Part shown: positions 25,712-34,853 of the stretch, in pieces | How the letters are laid out: each line of letters begins with the position of its first letter | How positions within the stretch are numbered: position 1 is the stretch's first letter | Assembly (NCBI RefSeq): GCF_040649515.1 | Contig: NZ_JBEZFP010000068.1 | Location: 1-46,798 of the forward strand | Source of the DNA: Yinghuangia elevatio | GTDB taxonomy: Bacteria; Actinomycetota; Actinomycetes; Streptomycetales; Streptomycetaceae | Length of the DNA stretch: 46,798 bases | Reading direction: 5' to 3' | Notes under the pieces: model-generated | What the model was told of the DNA's origin: nothing | Database searches by the model: none | The model's input: only the letters and a program-made list of their open reading frames with translations | Made by a program: the position numbers and the translations under genes

Positions 25712-26386
25712 TCAGGCGTGGTTGCGCGCGACGGCGGCCGGCGACCCGATCAGGTCGGCGATGTCGGCGGCGCGCCAGCGGCCCGCCGCACCGGGGCGCC
25801 GGGCCAGATGGGCGGCGATGCGCCGGGCGTCCCAGCCGTGGGCCTCGGCGAGTCCGGACGCGAGATGGCGCAGGTAGTCGGGCGCCGGGCTGTTGAGTTC
25901 GGCCGCCCGAGGGGGCTTTGCACACGTGAAGGTGAGCACGGGGTGTTCGTGGAGGTTCCCAGCGCAGGCCAGGGTTTCGTAGCGCCCCGGCCCGAACGTC
26001 GCGCGCCCCTCGGCCAGAACGCGGCCGAGGTCGAGGTGCGAGCCCGTCTCGCGGTACATCTCCTGGGCGGCGACGTCGGAGAACTGCGCCGCGCTCATCA
26101 GGTACGCGCGCGCGGGCGTCCATCCGCCGACGTCCGGCGCGTAGAGCCCCAACCCGCCTGTCCAGGCGTGCGATTCGAGGGCGAACACGACCTGACCCGG
26201 GAGGAAAACCGGTGCCGTGCGGAGCGGGCGTGCGCTGTCCCGGCAGCCGGGGTACGTGCGCGCCGCGTCCGGCGGGCGCCCGCCGGACAGGTAGTAGGCG
26301 AGCCGGTCGAAGTGCATGTTGGAGCCGTACGCGGCGTACCAGACGAGGTCCGACCGCCCCGCGGCGGTCTGTTTGCCCCTGCCCAC
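25712..26386 (-). CDS. Gamma-glutamylcyclotransferase-fold protein (often labelled 'histone deacetylase')
   Basis: A 224-residue protein from GTG 26386 (GGGAGG eight bases upstream). The start WYAAYGSNMHFDRLAYYL carries the YGSN nucleotide/substrate loop of the BtrG/gamma-glutamylcyclotransferase fold; ALESHAWTGGLGLY and YLMSAAQFSDV follow. I recall Streptomyces relatives annotated as histone deacetylases, but I see none of that family's metal-binding motifs, so the label looks wrong. The substrate is unknown. It is the last close gene after pimA, 94 bases downstream, and may be co-transcribed. Confidence 0.65.
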   Translation of the reverse strand: MGRGKQTAAGRSDLVWYAAYGSNMHFDRLAYYLSGGRPPDAARTYPGCRDSARPLRTAPVFLPGQVVFALESHAWTGGLGLYAPDVGGWTPARAYLMSAAQFSDVAAQEMYRETGSHLDLGRVLAEGRATFGPGRYETLACAGNLHEHPVLTFTCAKPPRAAELNSPAPDYLRHLASGLAEAHGWDARRIAAHLARRPGAAGRWRAADIADLIGSPAAVARNHA

Positions 26387-26480
26387 GCGATCTGCCTCCC
26401 GCGACTCGGCGGCCTCTCGTCCACCGTACGCCGCACGCAACGGCGGCGACCGGAGCGGACGGCCGCGGACGGGTGCCGGG

Positions 26481-27614
26481 TCAGTCCGCGCGGCCGGGCA
26501 GCACCGCACCCGCGGTGACCGTTTCGTAGACGCCGAGGATGTCGGCGCCGACGGTCTCCCAGTCGTAGCGGCGGACGTGCCGCAGGCCCGTCTCGCGGAG
26601 GCCGGCGCGGCGGTCGGGGTCGCGCAGGAGGCCGATCGCGGCGTCGGCGAGGGCGGCGGAGTCCTCCACCGGGAAGAGTTCGCCGGCGCGTCCGCCGTCC
26701 AGCACCTGGCGGAAGGCGTCGAGGTCGCTCGCCAGTACCGGGGCGCCGGCCGACATCGCCTCGACGAGGATGATGCCGAAGCTCTCGCCGCCGGTGTTGG
26801 GGGCGACGTAGACGTCGACGCTGCGCAGCAGCCGGGCCTTGTCCGCGTCGCTGACCATGCCGAGAAAGGTCACCTGGTCGCGTACGGAATCGGGCAGGCC
26901 TTCGGCGGCCTCCTCGGTGTCGCCGCGCCCGGCGACGAGCAGGCGGGCCCCGGGGAAGGCCTCGGCGATGCGCGGGAAGGCGTCCAGGAGGACCGGGAGG
27001 CCCTTGCGCGGCTCGTCGATGCGGCCGATGAAGCCGAGGGTCGGTGCGTCGGCGGTGCCCTGCCAGGACGGCTCCGGCTCGGCGTCGGCGAAGAAGGCCA
27101 CCTCGACACCGTTGGGGATGACGACCGCGTCGCCGCCGAGGTGTTCGACCAGGGTCCGGCGGGCGTACTCGCTCACCGCGATGCGCGCGCTGATCTTCTC
27201 CAGGGCGGGTTGCAGGATCGGGTACGCGGCGATCATCGCGCGCGAGCGCGGGTTCGACGTGTGGAACGTCGCGACGACCGGCCCCGACGCCGCCCAGCAC
27301 GCCAGCAACGAGAGGCTGGGCGTGGCCGGTTCGTGGATGTGCAGGACGTCGAAGCCGCCGTCGTGGATCCACCGGCGTACGCGCGCGGCCGACAGGAAGC
27401 CGAAGTTCAGCCGCGCGACCGAGCCGTTGTAGCGCACCGGGACCGCGCGGCCCGCGCCGACGACGTACGGCGGCAGCGGCGTGTCGTCGTCCGCGGGCGC
27501 GAGCACCGACACGTCGTGGCCGTGCGCGATGAGCCAGTTGGCGAGGTCGCGCACGTGGTACTGCACCCCGCCGGGGACGTCCCACGAGTAGGGGCAGACC
27601 ACGCCGATCCTCAC
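26481..27614 (-). CDS. pimA: Phosphatidyl-myo-inositol mannosyltransferase PimA (GT4)
   Basis: Transfers the first mannose from GDP-mannose to phosphatidylinositol on the inner membrane face. It has 377 residues with a GT-B fold: N-terminal GVVCPYSWDVPGGVQYHVRDLA, HIHEPATPSLSLLA, then PNGVEVAFF and LGFIGRIDEPRKGL. The EX7E donor-site motif is ESFGIILVE. The GTG start overlaps the acyltransferase stop by four bases (GTGA). It forms the PI-phosphate synthase-patA-pimA operon, as in mycobacteria and streptomycetes. Confidence 0.93.
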   Translation of the reverse strand: MRIGVVCPYSWDVPGGVQYHVRDLANWLIAHGHDVSVLAPADDDTPLPPYVVGAGRAVPVRYNGSVARLNFGFLSAARVRRWIHDGGFDVLHIHEPATPSLSLLACWAASGPVVATFHTSNPRSRAMIAAYPILQPALEKISARIAVSEYARRTLVEHLGGDAVVIPNGVEVAFFADAEPEPSWQGTADAPTLGFIGRIDEPRKGLPVLLDAFPRIAEAFPGARLLVAGRGDTEEAAEGLPDSVRDQVTFLGMVSDADKARLLRSVDVYVAPNTGGESFGIILVEAMSAGAPVLASDLDAFRQVLDGGRAGELFPVEDSAALADAAIGLLRDPDRRAGLRETGLRHVRRYDWETVGADILGVYETVTAGAVLPGRAD

Positions 27615-28570
27615 GCGTCGCTCCGCTGCGGGGCGGTGCCGTTGCCGTTGGCGTCGACGGCGCCCTCGATACGCGCGAGGCGCTCCGCGTCCAGGTCGGA
27701 CAGCCACAGGCGCTGCAGCATGTGCCAGTCCTGCGGGTGCTTGCGGATCCCGGCGGCGAAGGCGTCCGCGACCCCCTGCGTCATCGCGGCGATCTTGCTT
27801 TTGCGGTCGCCTTCCTCCGGCACCGCGACCACCGGGTGCAGCGTCGCGTGGATGCCGACCCGGCGGTAGGCCAGCGTCACCGGGATCAGCGCCGCACCCG
27901 TCTGGATCGACAGCGCCGCGGGCCCGGCCGGCATGCGCGTCTGCTCACCGAAGAACTGCACCGGGATGCCGTTGCGCGTCAGGTCGCGGTCCGCGAGCAG
28001 GCAGATCAGCCGCCCCTCGCGCAGGCGGCGGGCCAGCACGCCGAAGATGTTGCCGTCGCCGCCGGTCAGCGGCAGCACCTCCATGCCGAGCGACTGTCGG
28101 TACTCGAGGAACCGCTCGTACAGCGACTCGGGCTTGAGGCGCTCGGCGACCGTGGTGAACGGGTATCCGCGTGCCGTGATGGACGCGCCGGCGAGGTCCC
28201 AGTTGCCCATGTGGGGCAGCGCGAAGATGACGCCCTTGCCGCGCGCGGATGCCTCCTCGAGGCGGTCCAGGTGCGCGATGGTCATGCGCTCCAGCACGGT
28301 CTTCTCGTCCCACACCGGGAGCCGGAAGGCCTCCTGGAAGTAGCGCAGGTACGAGCGCATGCCCTCGCGCGAGACCTTCTTGATCTCCTCGTCGCTCGCG
28401 TCCGGCAGCACGCGGCGCAGGTTCGCCTCGAACTGCTCGATGCCGCCCCCGCGCCGGTACCAGACCACGTCGGCGGCGGCGTTGAACACCGGGCGCGTGA
28501 CGGCCTCGGGCAGCCATTTGACGAGCGACCAGCCCAGTCCGTACCCCGCGTCGACCAGGCGCTGCCTCAC
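27611..28570 (-). CDS. patA: Phosphatidylinositol mannoside acyltransferase (PatA-like)
   Basis: Acylates PI-mannosides. The 319-residue protein belongs to the lysophospholipid/lipid A acyltransferase superfamily, with the HX4D motif in ALPHMGNWDLAGA, then ADRDLTRNGIPVQFFG and MPAGPAALSIQTGAALIPV. GTG 28570 overlaps the preceding gene's stop (GTGA), and its own stop overlaps pimA, so three genes are translationally linked. The name rests on sequence pattern and context. Confidence 0.9.
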   Translation of the reverse strand: MRQRLVDAGYGLGWSLVKWLPEAVTRPVFNAAADVVWYRRGGGIEQFEANLRRVLPDASDEEIKKVSREGMRSYLRYFQEAFRLPVWDEKTVLERMTIAHLDRLEEASARGKGVIFALPHMGNWDLAGASITARGYPFTTVAERLKPESLYERFLEYRQSLGMEVLPLTGGDGNIFGVLARRLREGRLICLLADRDLTRNGIPVQFFGEQTRMPAGPAALSIQTGAALIPVTLAYRRVGIHATLHPVVAVPEEGDRKSKIAAMTQGVADAFAAGIRKHPQDWHMLQRLWLSDLDAERLARIEGAVDANGNGTAPQRSDA

Positions 28571-29220
28571 GCCGTGCCACCGCCCTCCGGCGCGGCGCCG
28601 GGCCGCGTCATCTCCAGGCCGTCGGCCTCCTTGCGGACCGCCAGCATGCGCTGGAAGATCGTCACGAAGCTGCCGACCGCGATGGCCCAGAGCGCGACCT
28701 CCTGGATGTACGGCACTCCCAGCCCCGCCAAGCCGGTCGCCACCAGCACGCCCACCAGGCGCTCGGCGCGCTCCACGAGCCCGGAGACGTCGCACTTGAG
28801 GCCCAGGCTCTCGGCCCGCGCCTTCGTGTACGACACGACCTGCCCGGACGCCAGGCAGAACACGCACAGCACGGCCAGCCGCAGGTTGTCGCCGTCGCCC
28901 GCGAACCACACCGCGAGCGCGCCGAAGATCGCGGCGTCCGCGACGCGGTCGAGCGTCGAGTCGAGGAAGGCCCCCCACTTCGTCGACTTGCCGATCTGCC
29001 GGGCCATGTTGCCGTCGACCAGGTCGGAGAAGATGAACGCGGTGATCACCAGCGTTCCGACGAAGAAGTGGCCGAACGGGAAGAACACCAGAGCACCCGC
29101 CACCACACCGAGCGTCCCGAGCAAAGTGACGGTGTCGGGGCTGACCCCCTTGCGGACGAGGAAGCTCGCGAACGGATTGAGCACGCGGGTGAAGAAAGCG
29201 CGTGCGTATTTGTTGAGCAT
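28567..29220 (-). CDS. CDP-alcohol phosphatidyltransferase, likely phosphatidylinositol phosphate synthase
   Basis: Joins CDP-diacylglycerol with inositol 1-phosphate at the membrane. It has 217 residues and about six membrane helices. The full family signature DGxxAR...G...D...D is present as DLVDGNMARQIGKSTKWG and FLDSTLDR. Gene order (directly ahead of patA and pimA) argues for the PI-phosphate synthase rather than the PG-phosphate synthase. ATG at 29220 with a GAAGG site. First gene of the operon. Confidence 0.9.
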   Translation of the reverse strand: MLNKYARAFFTRVLNPFASFLVRKGVSPDTVTLLGTLGVVAGALVFFPFGHFFVGTLVITAFIFSDLVDGNMARQIGKSTKWGAFLDSTLDRVADAAIFGALAVWFAGDGDNLRLAVLCVFCLASGQVVSYTKARAESLGLKCDVSGLVERAERLVGVLVATGLAGLGVPYIQEVALWAIAVGSFVTIFQRMLAVRKEADGLEMTRPGAAPEGGGTA

Positions 29221-29646
29221 CGCCTTCCCGAAGGATCGCCTGAGGACCGTCTGGAACGCGGAGGCCGCGGGATCCGAAGGACCTCCGCCGCACCCCGCCC
29301 GGTCACGCCATCGTACTGACGCGACGACACTCGGATGTCCCCCGGATGTCCGCGCGTGGCGCCCGGCCCCCCGAATCAGCCGCGGGGTGGGCCCCGGCGC
29401 ACGCCGAATCGGCGGCAGGCGGGTCGCCGGGCCCGCCGTATTGGCTGCGGACCGGTTCCGGGCGGAGACTTGAAGTCCGATCGGCGTGCGGGTCCGCGGC
29501 GGCCGTCGTGACTGGTTCGGCCGCTGCTCTTGTGCTCGCCCCGCTTTGGGCGGAAAGCTTCCCGTGAGGAACCGGATGTGCGGACTTGAGAGGCCGACTT
29601 CCCGGCCTTTCCCGCGCCTCCACGACGTTTGGAGGAGGTGGGCGCA
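29221..29646. other. Divergent intergenic region, PI synthase operon / EF-G2
   Basis: No gene is supported in these 426 bp, although a minus-strand frame is open through 29303-29671. GGATGTCC occurs twice near 29333-29350. The EF-G2 ribosome site GGAGGAGG is at 29631-29638. Promoters for both sides must lie here but I cannot place them. Confidence 0.5.
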
Positions 29647-31809
29647 TTGGCGGACAGGTCTGGTGGTTCAACCGGGGCCGCAGGAGCAGGCCCTACCGTG
29701 GACGGCCCCGACAGGGTGCGCAACGTCGTACTCGTCGGTCATACGGGCGCCGGAAAGACGACGCTCGTGGAGTCCCTGCTCGTGGCGACCGGAACCATCT
29801 CGCGCCCCGGTCGCGTCGAGGACGGAACCACGGTGTCGGACTTCGAGGACATCGAGCACCGGCAGCACCGCTCGGTGGCCTTGTCGCTCGCGCCGGTCGA
29901 GTTCGACGGCGTCAAGATCAATCTCCTGGACACTCCGGGGTACGCGGACTTCGTCGGCGACCTGCGGGCCGGCCTGCGCGCCGCCGACGCGGCGCTCTTC
30001 GTGGTGTCGGCTGCCGACGGCGTCGACGGTTCGACCCGCATGCTGTGGGACGAGTGCGCGGCGGTCGGCATGCCGCGCGCCATCGTCGTCACCAAGCTGG
30101 ACTCGCCGCGCGCCGACTTCGACGAGATGACCGCGATCTGCCAGCGGGTGTTCGGCGACGGCGACTCGGACCGCGTGCTGCCGCTCTACCTGCCGCTGCA
30201 CGGCGACGACGAGTCGGTGGTCGGCCTGATGGGCCTGCTGACCCAGCGGGTGTACGACTACTCGTCCGGGACCCGGGTGACACGTGACCCCGACCCCGAG
30301 CACCTGCCGCTGATCGAGGAGGCCCGCAACCGGCTCATCGAGGCCGTCATCGCGGAGAGCGAGGACGAGTCCCTCATGGACCGCTACCTCGGCGGCGACG
30401 AGATCGACGTCGAGACGCTGGTCGCCGACCTGGAGCTGGCCGTCTCACGCGGCTCGTTCTATCCGATCCTGGCGTCGTCGACGGTCCACGGCCTCGGCAC
30501 CGTGGAGCTGCTGGAGGGCATCGTCCGCGCGTGCCCGTCGCCGCCCGAGCACGAGGTGCCCGCGGTGACGACGCCCGAGGGCAAGCCGCGCGACCCGCTG
30601 ACCTGCGACCCGGAGGGCCCGCTCGTCGCCGAGGTGGTCAAGACGACCTCGGACCCGTACGTCGGCCGGATCAGCCTCGTACGCGTGTTCTCCGGCACGC
30701 TGCGCCCCGACATGACCGTGCACGTGTCCGGGCACGGACTGGCCGACCGCGGCCACGAGGACCACGACGTCGACGAGCGGGTGGGCGCGCTGTCGTCCCC
30801 GCTCGGCAAGACGCAGCGCCAGCTCAACCGGGGCATCGCCGGCGACGTCGTCGCGGTCGCGAAGCTGACGCGCGCGGAGACCGGCGACACCCTCTCCGAC
30901 AAGGACAACCCGCTCCTGATGGAGCCGTGGGTGATGCCCGACCCGCTGCTGCCCATCGCGATCCAGGCGCACAGCAAGGCCGACGAGGACAAGTTGTCCC
31001 AGGGCCTGGCCCGGCTGGTCGCCGAGGACCCCACGCTGCGCCTCGAACACAACGCCGACACACGGCAGTTGGTGCTGTGGTGCATGGGCGAGGCGCACGT
31101 CGACGTGCTCCTCGACCGGCTGCGCGTCCGCTACGGCGTCGCCGTGGACGCGATCCCGCACCGGGTGTCGCTGCGCGAGACGTTCGCCGCCAAGGCGCAC
31201 GGGCGCGGCCGGCACGTGAAGCAGTCCGGCGGGCACGGCCAGTTCGCGGTGTGCGAGATCGAGGTGGAGCCGCTGCCCAACGGAGGCGGCTTCGAGTTCG
31301 TCGACAAGGTGTTCGGCGGTTCGGTGCCCCGGCAGTTCATCCCGTCCGTAGAGAAGGGCGTGCGCGCCCAGATGGCGCGCGGCGTCGCGGCCGGCTACCC
31401 CGTCGTCGACCTGCGCGTGACCCTGGTGGACGGCAAGGCGCACTCGGTCGACTCGTCCGACATGGCGTTCCAGATGGCCGGGTCGCTCGCGCTGCGCGAG
31501 GCCGCCGCGGCCACCGAAGTGCACCTGTTGGAGCCGGTCTCCGAGACGTCGATCGTCATCTCGGACGAGTATGTCGGCGCGGTGATGAGCGACCTGTCCT
31601 CCCGGCGGGGGCGTGTGGTCGGCACCGAACCCGTCGGCTCCGGCCGCACGTTGGTGCGCGCCGAGATCCCCGAGATCGAGATCAGCCGGTATGCCATTGA
31701 CCTGCGCTCGCTGTCGCACGGCACCGGCCAGTTCAGCCGCTCGTACGCCCGCCACGAGCCGATGCCCCACCAGCTCGCCGCCAAGGTCAAGGCGGAGTTG
31801 TCGTCCTGA
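29647..31809 (+). CDS. fusA2: Elongation factor G-like GTPase EF-G2
   Basis: A 720-residue paralogue of EF-G with the complete domain plan (G domain, then domains II-V; ERHVKQSGGHGQFAV-like region seen as GRHVKQSGGHGQFAV). G1 is GHTGAGKT (31-38), G3 is DTPGY (95-99), and G4 is TKLD (149-152) where standard EF-G has NKxD. The switch I segment reads HRQHRSVAL instead of RGITI. The mycobacterial EF-G2 counterpart is reported not to support translocation; a special role is therefore expected. The TTG start at 29647 is chosen for the GGAGGAGG eight bases ahead; an in-frame TTG at 29629 lies before that site. Confidence 0.92.
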   Translation: MADRSGGSTGAAGAGPTVDGPDRVRNVVLVGHTGAGKTTLVESLLVATGTISRPGRVEDGTTVSDFEDIEHRQHRSVALSLAPVEFDGVKINLLDTPGYADFVGDLRAGLRAADAALFVVSAADGVDGSTRMLWDECAAVGMPRAIVVTKLDSPRADFDEMTAICQRVFGDGDSDRVLPLYLPLHGDDESVVGLMGLLTQRVYDYSSGTRVTRDPDPEHLPLIEEARNRLIEAVIAESEDESLMDRYLGGDEIDVETLVADLELAVSRGSFYPILASSTVHGLGTVELLEGIVRACPSPPEHEVPAVTTPEGKPRDPLTCDPEGPLVAEVVKTTSDPYVGRISLVRVFSGTLRPDMTVHVSGHGLADRGHEDHDVDERVGALSSPLGKTQRQLNRGIAGDVVAVAKLTRAETGDTLSDKDNPLLMEPWVMPDPLLPIAIQAHSKADEDKLSQGLARLVAEDPTLRLEHNADTRQLVLWCMGEAHVDVLLDRLRVRYGVAVDAIPHRVSLRETFAAKAHGRGRHVKQSGGHGQFAVCEIEVEPLPNGGGFEFVDKVFGGSVPRQFIPSVEKGVRAQMARGVAAGYPVVDLRVTLVDGKAHSVDSSDMAFQMAGSLALREAAAATEVHLLEPVSETSIVISDEYVGAVMSDLSSRRGRVVGTEPVGSGRTLVRAEIPEIEISRYAIDLRSLSHGTGQFSRSYARHEPMPHQLAAKVKAELSS

Positions 31810-31916
31810 GCCGTCGTGGCCGGGGGCGCGTACGACGGTGTCTCCGGCCGCGCCGCTCGTCCGCGGGTCGGTCCGGTTGTCGCGCGGCCCTGCCTCGGCT
31901 GCTCATACGGAACCGG

Positions 31917-33194
31917 TCAGGGTGGCGGAACCGGCAGCGGGGTCTCCTGTGCCGTCAGGGCCAGGACCACGGCGGCTGCCGTCCACGCCAGCGGGGCGAC
32001 GGACGCCGGACGGCCGTCCGGGTCGACCTTCTCGGGCAGCGAGCCCCGTGCGGTGCGGTGCCGGTCGAGCCACGCCAGGCGCTGGTCGGCGGCCTCGCGC
32101 CGCCCGGACGCCGCGTCGAACAGCGCGAATGACGCCGTCTCCGGGGTCCAGGCCACGTCCTTTCGCCCGCCCCAGTCGCCGCCGGGCAGGATGCCGCCGT
32201 TGGCGAGGGTGAGTTCGCTCTCGGCACCGCGCACCGCGGCCGCCACGTCCGCGGACGGCGCGGCGAAGGGCGGGCCGAGCCAGGTGACCGCGGTGTCCGC
32301 GCCGCTGCCCGCGTCGGCGGTGCGCGGGTAGCCGTACGGCCCGAACTCGGTGCGTATCGCCTCGTCGAGCCGCCGTGAGGCCTGCGACCACCGCTCGGCC
32401 GCCGTCCCGTCGCCGCGGGCGGCGGCCAACGCGGCGGCACCGCGCAGACCGGCCAGCAGCGGGGCGGCAGTGCCCAGCGTCACCTGGTCGGTGCGGGTCT
32501 CCCAGTAGTCCGGGCCTGCGGGCGGCAGGCCGTTGCCGCGCAGTGCGGCGGCCGCGCGGTCCGCGGCCTTGGCGACGGCGGGCCACAGCTCGTCCAGCGC
32601 GGCGGCTGTGGCGGGGTCGGCCGGATCCTGGTGGGAGTACCAGAACCACACGGCCCACGGCACCCATCCGTTGCCGTCGAGTTGGGCGTCGCGGCCGTCT
32701 CCGACGTGCCCGCCGTCCAGCCGGTAGCGGGCCTCCCAGGTGCCCTGCGGGTTCTGCAGGGCGGCGAGCCTGCGCAGCACGGTCAGGGCGTTGTCGCCGT
32801 GCCCGGTCGCGGAGTAGGCCGCGGCCACCCAGGCGGCGTCTCGCGGCCACATGTAGTCCCAGACCGGGTGCCATGCCGCCGCGACGGTGCCGTCGGGTGA
32901 GGTCAGCAGGCGCAGGTCGAGCAGTGCGCGCTCGGCCATGCCGCGGTACGCGTCACCGCCGGGCACCCACCCTGCGGCCAGCCACTCGGTCTCGGCGGCG
33001 TCCGGCGGCGTCGGCGCCGTGTCGGCAGGCAACGAGCGCCTACCGCCGGGGGCCCCGGGATCGGCGGCCACGCCGCCCTGGAGGAGCCGTGGCACGGGCT
33101 TCTCGGCGGGGCTCGCCGCGAGGGCCGCCACGACGCCGCCGCAGGCCATGGCGAAGGCCACCGCGAAAGCGATCCACCGAACTCCGCGCCACAT
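31917..33194 (-). CDS. Secreted GH15-like (glucoamylase-type) glycoside hydrolase
   Basis: A 425-residue protein with a signal peptide (1-27, RWIAFAVAFAMACGGVVAALAA) and an all-helical (alpha/alpha)6 catalytic domain. WDYMWPRDAAW (112-122) is the sugar-binding motif of GH15, and the YWETR around E222 could hold the catalytic acid. Later motifs (LANGGILPGGDWGGRKDVAW, then a repeat of helical hairpins) fit the fold. It is shorter than two-domain bacterial glucoamylases because the N-terminal beta domain is missing. The substrate is probably an alpha-glucan or trehalose-like glucoside. The ATG start has GAAGGG upstream. It is divergent from the HTTM module. Confidence 0.75.
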   Translation of the reverse strand: MWRGVRWIAFAVAFAMACGGVVAALAASPAEKPVPRLLQGGVAADPGAPGGRRSLPADTAPTPPDAAETEWLAAGWVPGGDAYRGMAERALLDLRLLTSPDGTVAAAWHPVWDYMWPRDAAWVAAAYSATGHGDNALTVLRRLAALQNPQGTWEARYRLDGGHVGDGRDAQLDGNGWVPWAVWFWYSHQDPADPATAAALDELWPAVAKAADRAAAALRGNGLPPAGPDYWETRTDQVTLGTAAPLLAGLRGAAALAAARGDGTAAERWSQASRRLDEAIRTEFGPYGYPRTADAGSGADTAVTWLGPPFAAPSADVAAAVRGAESELTLANGGILPGGDWGGRKDVAWTPETASFALFDAASGRREAADQRLAWLDRHRTARGSLPEKVDPDGRPASVAPLAWTAAAVVLALTAQETPLPVPPP

Positions 33195-33429
33195 CCGCCG
33201 CCGCCCTTCCGCGCCCCGTCGCCGCGGCTCGGGTCGGCGGGCAAGACTGATGTGATCAGTGTACGAACGCCTTCGGCCGAGCTGCGTGGCGTGTACGCCC
33301 GTTTGTGGATGGCCGACCGCCCATACGCATACGCGGTAGGTACAGTTGGCGAGGCCGCCCACCTCCGTACGAGGGCGGGCCCGTAGTTTCGACGACCGGC
33401 CGTGCCGACCGAACTCCCACGGGGGAACA

Positions 33430-33891
33430 GTGACTTCAGCGCCCGCCGAGGCGAAGTCGTTGTCCGCGTTCCAGCGCTGGTGGCGTGCCGTCGCCGCGGC
33501 GCTGGGCATCGCGCTGATCGTGCACGGCAGCCTGCTGGGCAACGACGACCAGTTCCCGTTCGCCCCGATGTCGATGTTCGCGTTCCGCACCGACCCGAAC
33601 GGCAACATCGACTCGCACTACCTGGAGGCCGACACCGACGCGGGCACGCGCGTCAAGGTGCCGATGTCGCGCAACGGCGCGGGCATGGGACGGGCCGAGC
33701 TGGAGGGCCAGCTCTTCAAGATCATGGCCGACCCCTCGCTGCTCCAGAACCTCGCCGACACCCAGCGCCGCCTGCACCCCGACACTCCGCACTACGTGCA
33801 CATCTACGTCATGCGCGACCGCACGGTGCTGCGGGACGGCGCGAAGGACCACGTCGTCACCGAGCAGTTGGCGGATTGGAAGGTCACATGA
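33430..33891 (+). CDS. Hypothetical single-pass membrane protein, coupled to HTTM
   Basis: A 153-residue protein that I cannot assign to a named family. One membrane helix (about 17-34, WWRAVAAALGIALIVHGSLL) is followed by NDDQFPFAPMSMFAFRTDPNG, then a soluble domain of mixed strands and helices ending YVHIYVMRDRTVL. The PFAPMSMF segment is striking and probably functional; similar segments occur in proteins next to or fused with HTTM domains as I recall. The GTG start at 33430 follows GGGGGAACA. Its stop overlaps the next start (ATGA), so the two proteins are made together. Confidence 0.7.
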   Translation: MTSAPAEAKSLSAFQRWWRAVAAALGIALIVHGSLLGNDDQFPFAPMSMFAFRTDPNGNIDSHYLEADTDAGTRVKVPMSRNGAGMGRAELEGQLFKIMADPSLLQNLADTQRRLHPDTPHYVHIYVMRDRTVLRDGAKDHVVTEQLADWKVT

Positions 33892-34853
33892 GCACGCAGA
33901 CCTCCGGACCGCCTCCCGCCGCCGAGGCGGTGCCCGAGCCGGTCGGCGCACGCGGCGGCGGTTCGCCGGTGCGCGGGGCGGTGAAGGCGGTCCGCCGCTG
34001 GTGGTTCGATCCGGTGCCCGGCTCGCGCCTGGCGTGGGTGCGCGCCCTGGTGTACCTGTTCGTGCCGTACGACATCCTCGTCATCACGCAGGATGTCAAG
34101 GGCACCGCCGCGCTGCCCGCCGAGTTCTACCAGCCCACGATGGTGGCGCGCTGGCTGCACCTGCCCACCCCGACCACGGGCATCGCCGACACGCTCCAAT
34201 GGGTCCTGCTCATCGCCGCGCCGCTCGCCGCGACCGGCCGGTTCCACCGCTCGCTCGGCCTGGTGGTGGCCGGCGCGTTCACGTGGTGGCAGCTCATCAA
34301 CATGGGCTACGGCAAGGTCGACCACGACCACTTCGCGATCGTCATCGCCGTATGGGTGCTCCCCACCGCCGGGAAGGCACGCTTCCGCGACGACACCCCG
34401 AGCGAGGCGGCGGCCTGGACGCTGCGCTGCATGCAGGTCGCGGCGATCTCGACGTACTCGCTCGCGGCCTGGGCCAAGATCCGCGAGGCGGGCTGGGGAT
34501 GGGCGAGCGGGGCGACGTTCTACTGGGCCATCGAGCGGCGCGGCACTCCGTTCGGCAAGTGGTTCCTGGACCACCCCGAACTGCTGCGCTTCGGACAGTG
34601 GGTGATCTTCCTCGCCGAGCTGTGCGCCCCCGTCATCCTGTTCCTGCGGCGCTGGTGGCTGGCCGCCGGACTGGTCTTCTGGCTCGGCTTCCACCTGGCC
34701 ACGTGGCTCTCCATCGGGATCCACTTCCTCCCGACGATCATCTGCCTGACCGCGTTCGTGCCCTGGGAGAAGGTCGGGACGCGACTCTCCGGACTCCGCG
34801 GCTCCCGCCGCCGGGAGGACGCTCAGGCGGCGGTCCTGGCCCCCGGGCGCTGA
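33888..34853 (+). CDS. HTTM-domain (vitamin K-dependent gamma-carboxylase-like) membrane protein
   Basis: A 321-residue polytopic protein. After a disordered head (1-37), the helices begin with RLAWVRALVYLFVPYDIL, then TLQWVLLIAAPLAATG and the conserved WWQLINMGYGKVDHDHFAIVIAVWVLP, in which the HxH-like DHDH is notable. STYSLAAWAKIREAGWGW, LAELCAPVILFLRRWW and GFHLATWLSIGIHFLPTIICLTAFVPW complete the horizontally transferred transmembrane domain pattern. Bacterial members lack a proven reaction. It is translationally coupled to the 153-residue protein and its 3' end overlaps the convergent DCC oxidoreductase gene by 31 bases. Confidence 0.8.
   Translation: MSTQTSGPPPAAEAVPEPVGARGGGSPVRGAVKAVRRWWFDPVPGSRLAWVRALVYLFVPYDILVITQDVKGTAALPAEFYQPTMVARWLHLPTPTTGIADTLQWVLLIAAPLAATGRFHRSLGLVVAGAFTWWQLINMGYGKVDHDHFAIVIAVWVLPTAGKARFRDDTPSEAAAWTLRCMQVAAISTYSLAAWAKIREAGWGWASGATFYWAIERRGTPFGKWFLDHPELLRFGQWVIFLAELCAPVILFLRRWWLAAGLVFWLGFHLATWLSIGIHFLPTIICLTAFVPWEKVGTRLSGLRGSRRREDAQAAVLAPGR

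Noticed and set aside
29303..29671. 122-codon minus-strand frame between the PI synthase and EF-G2 genes
   Set aside because: It overlaps the EF-G2 ribosome site and start in antisense and is a Pro/Arg/Ala mix without structure.
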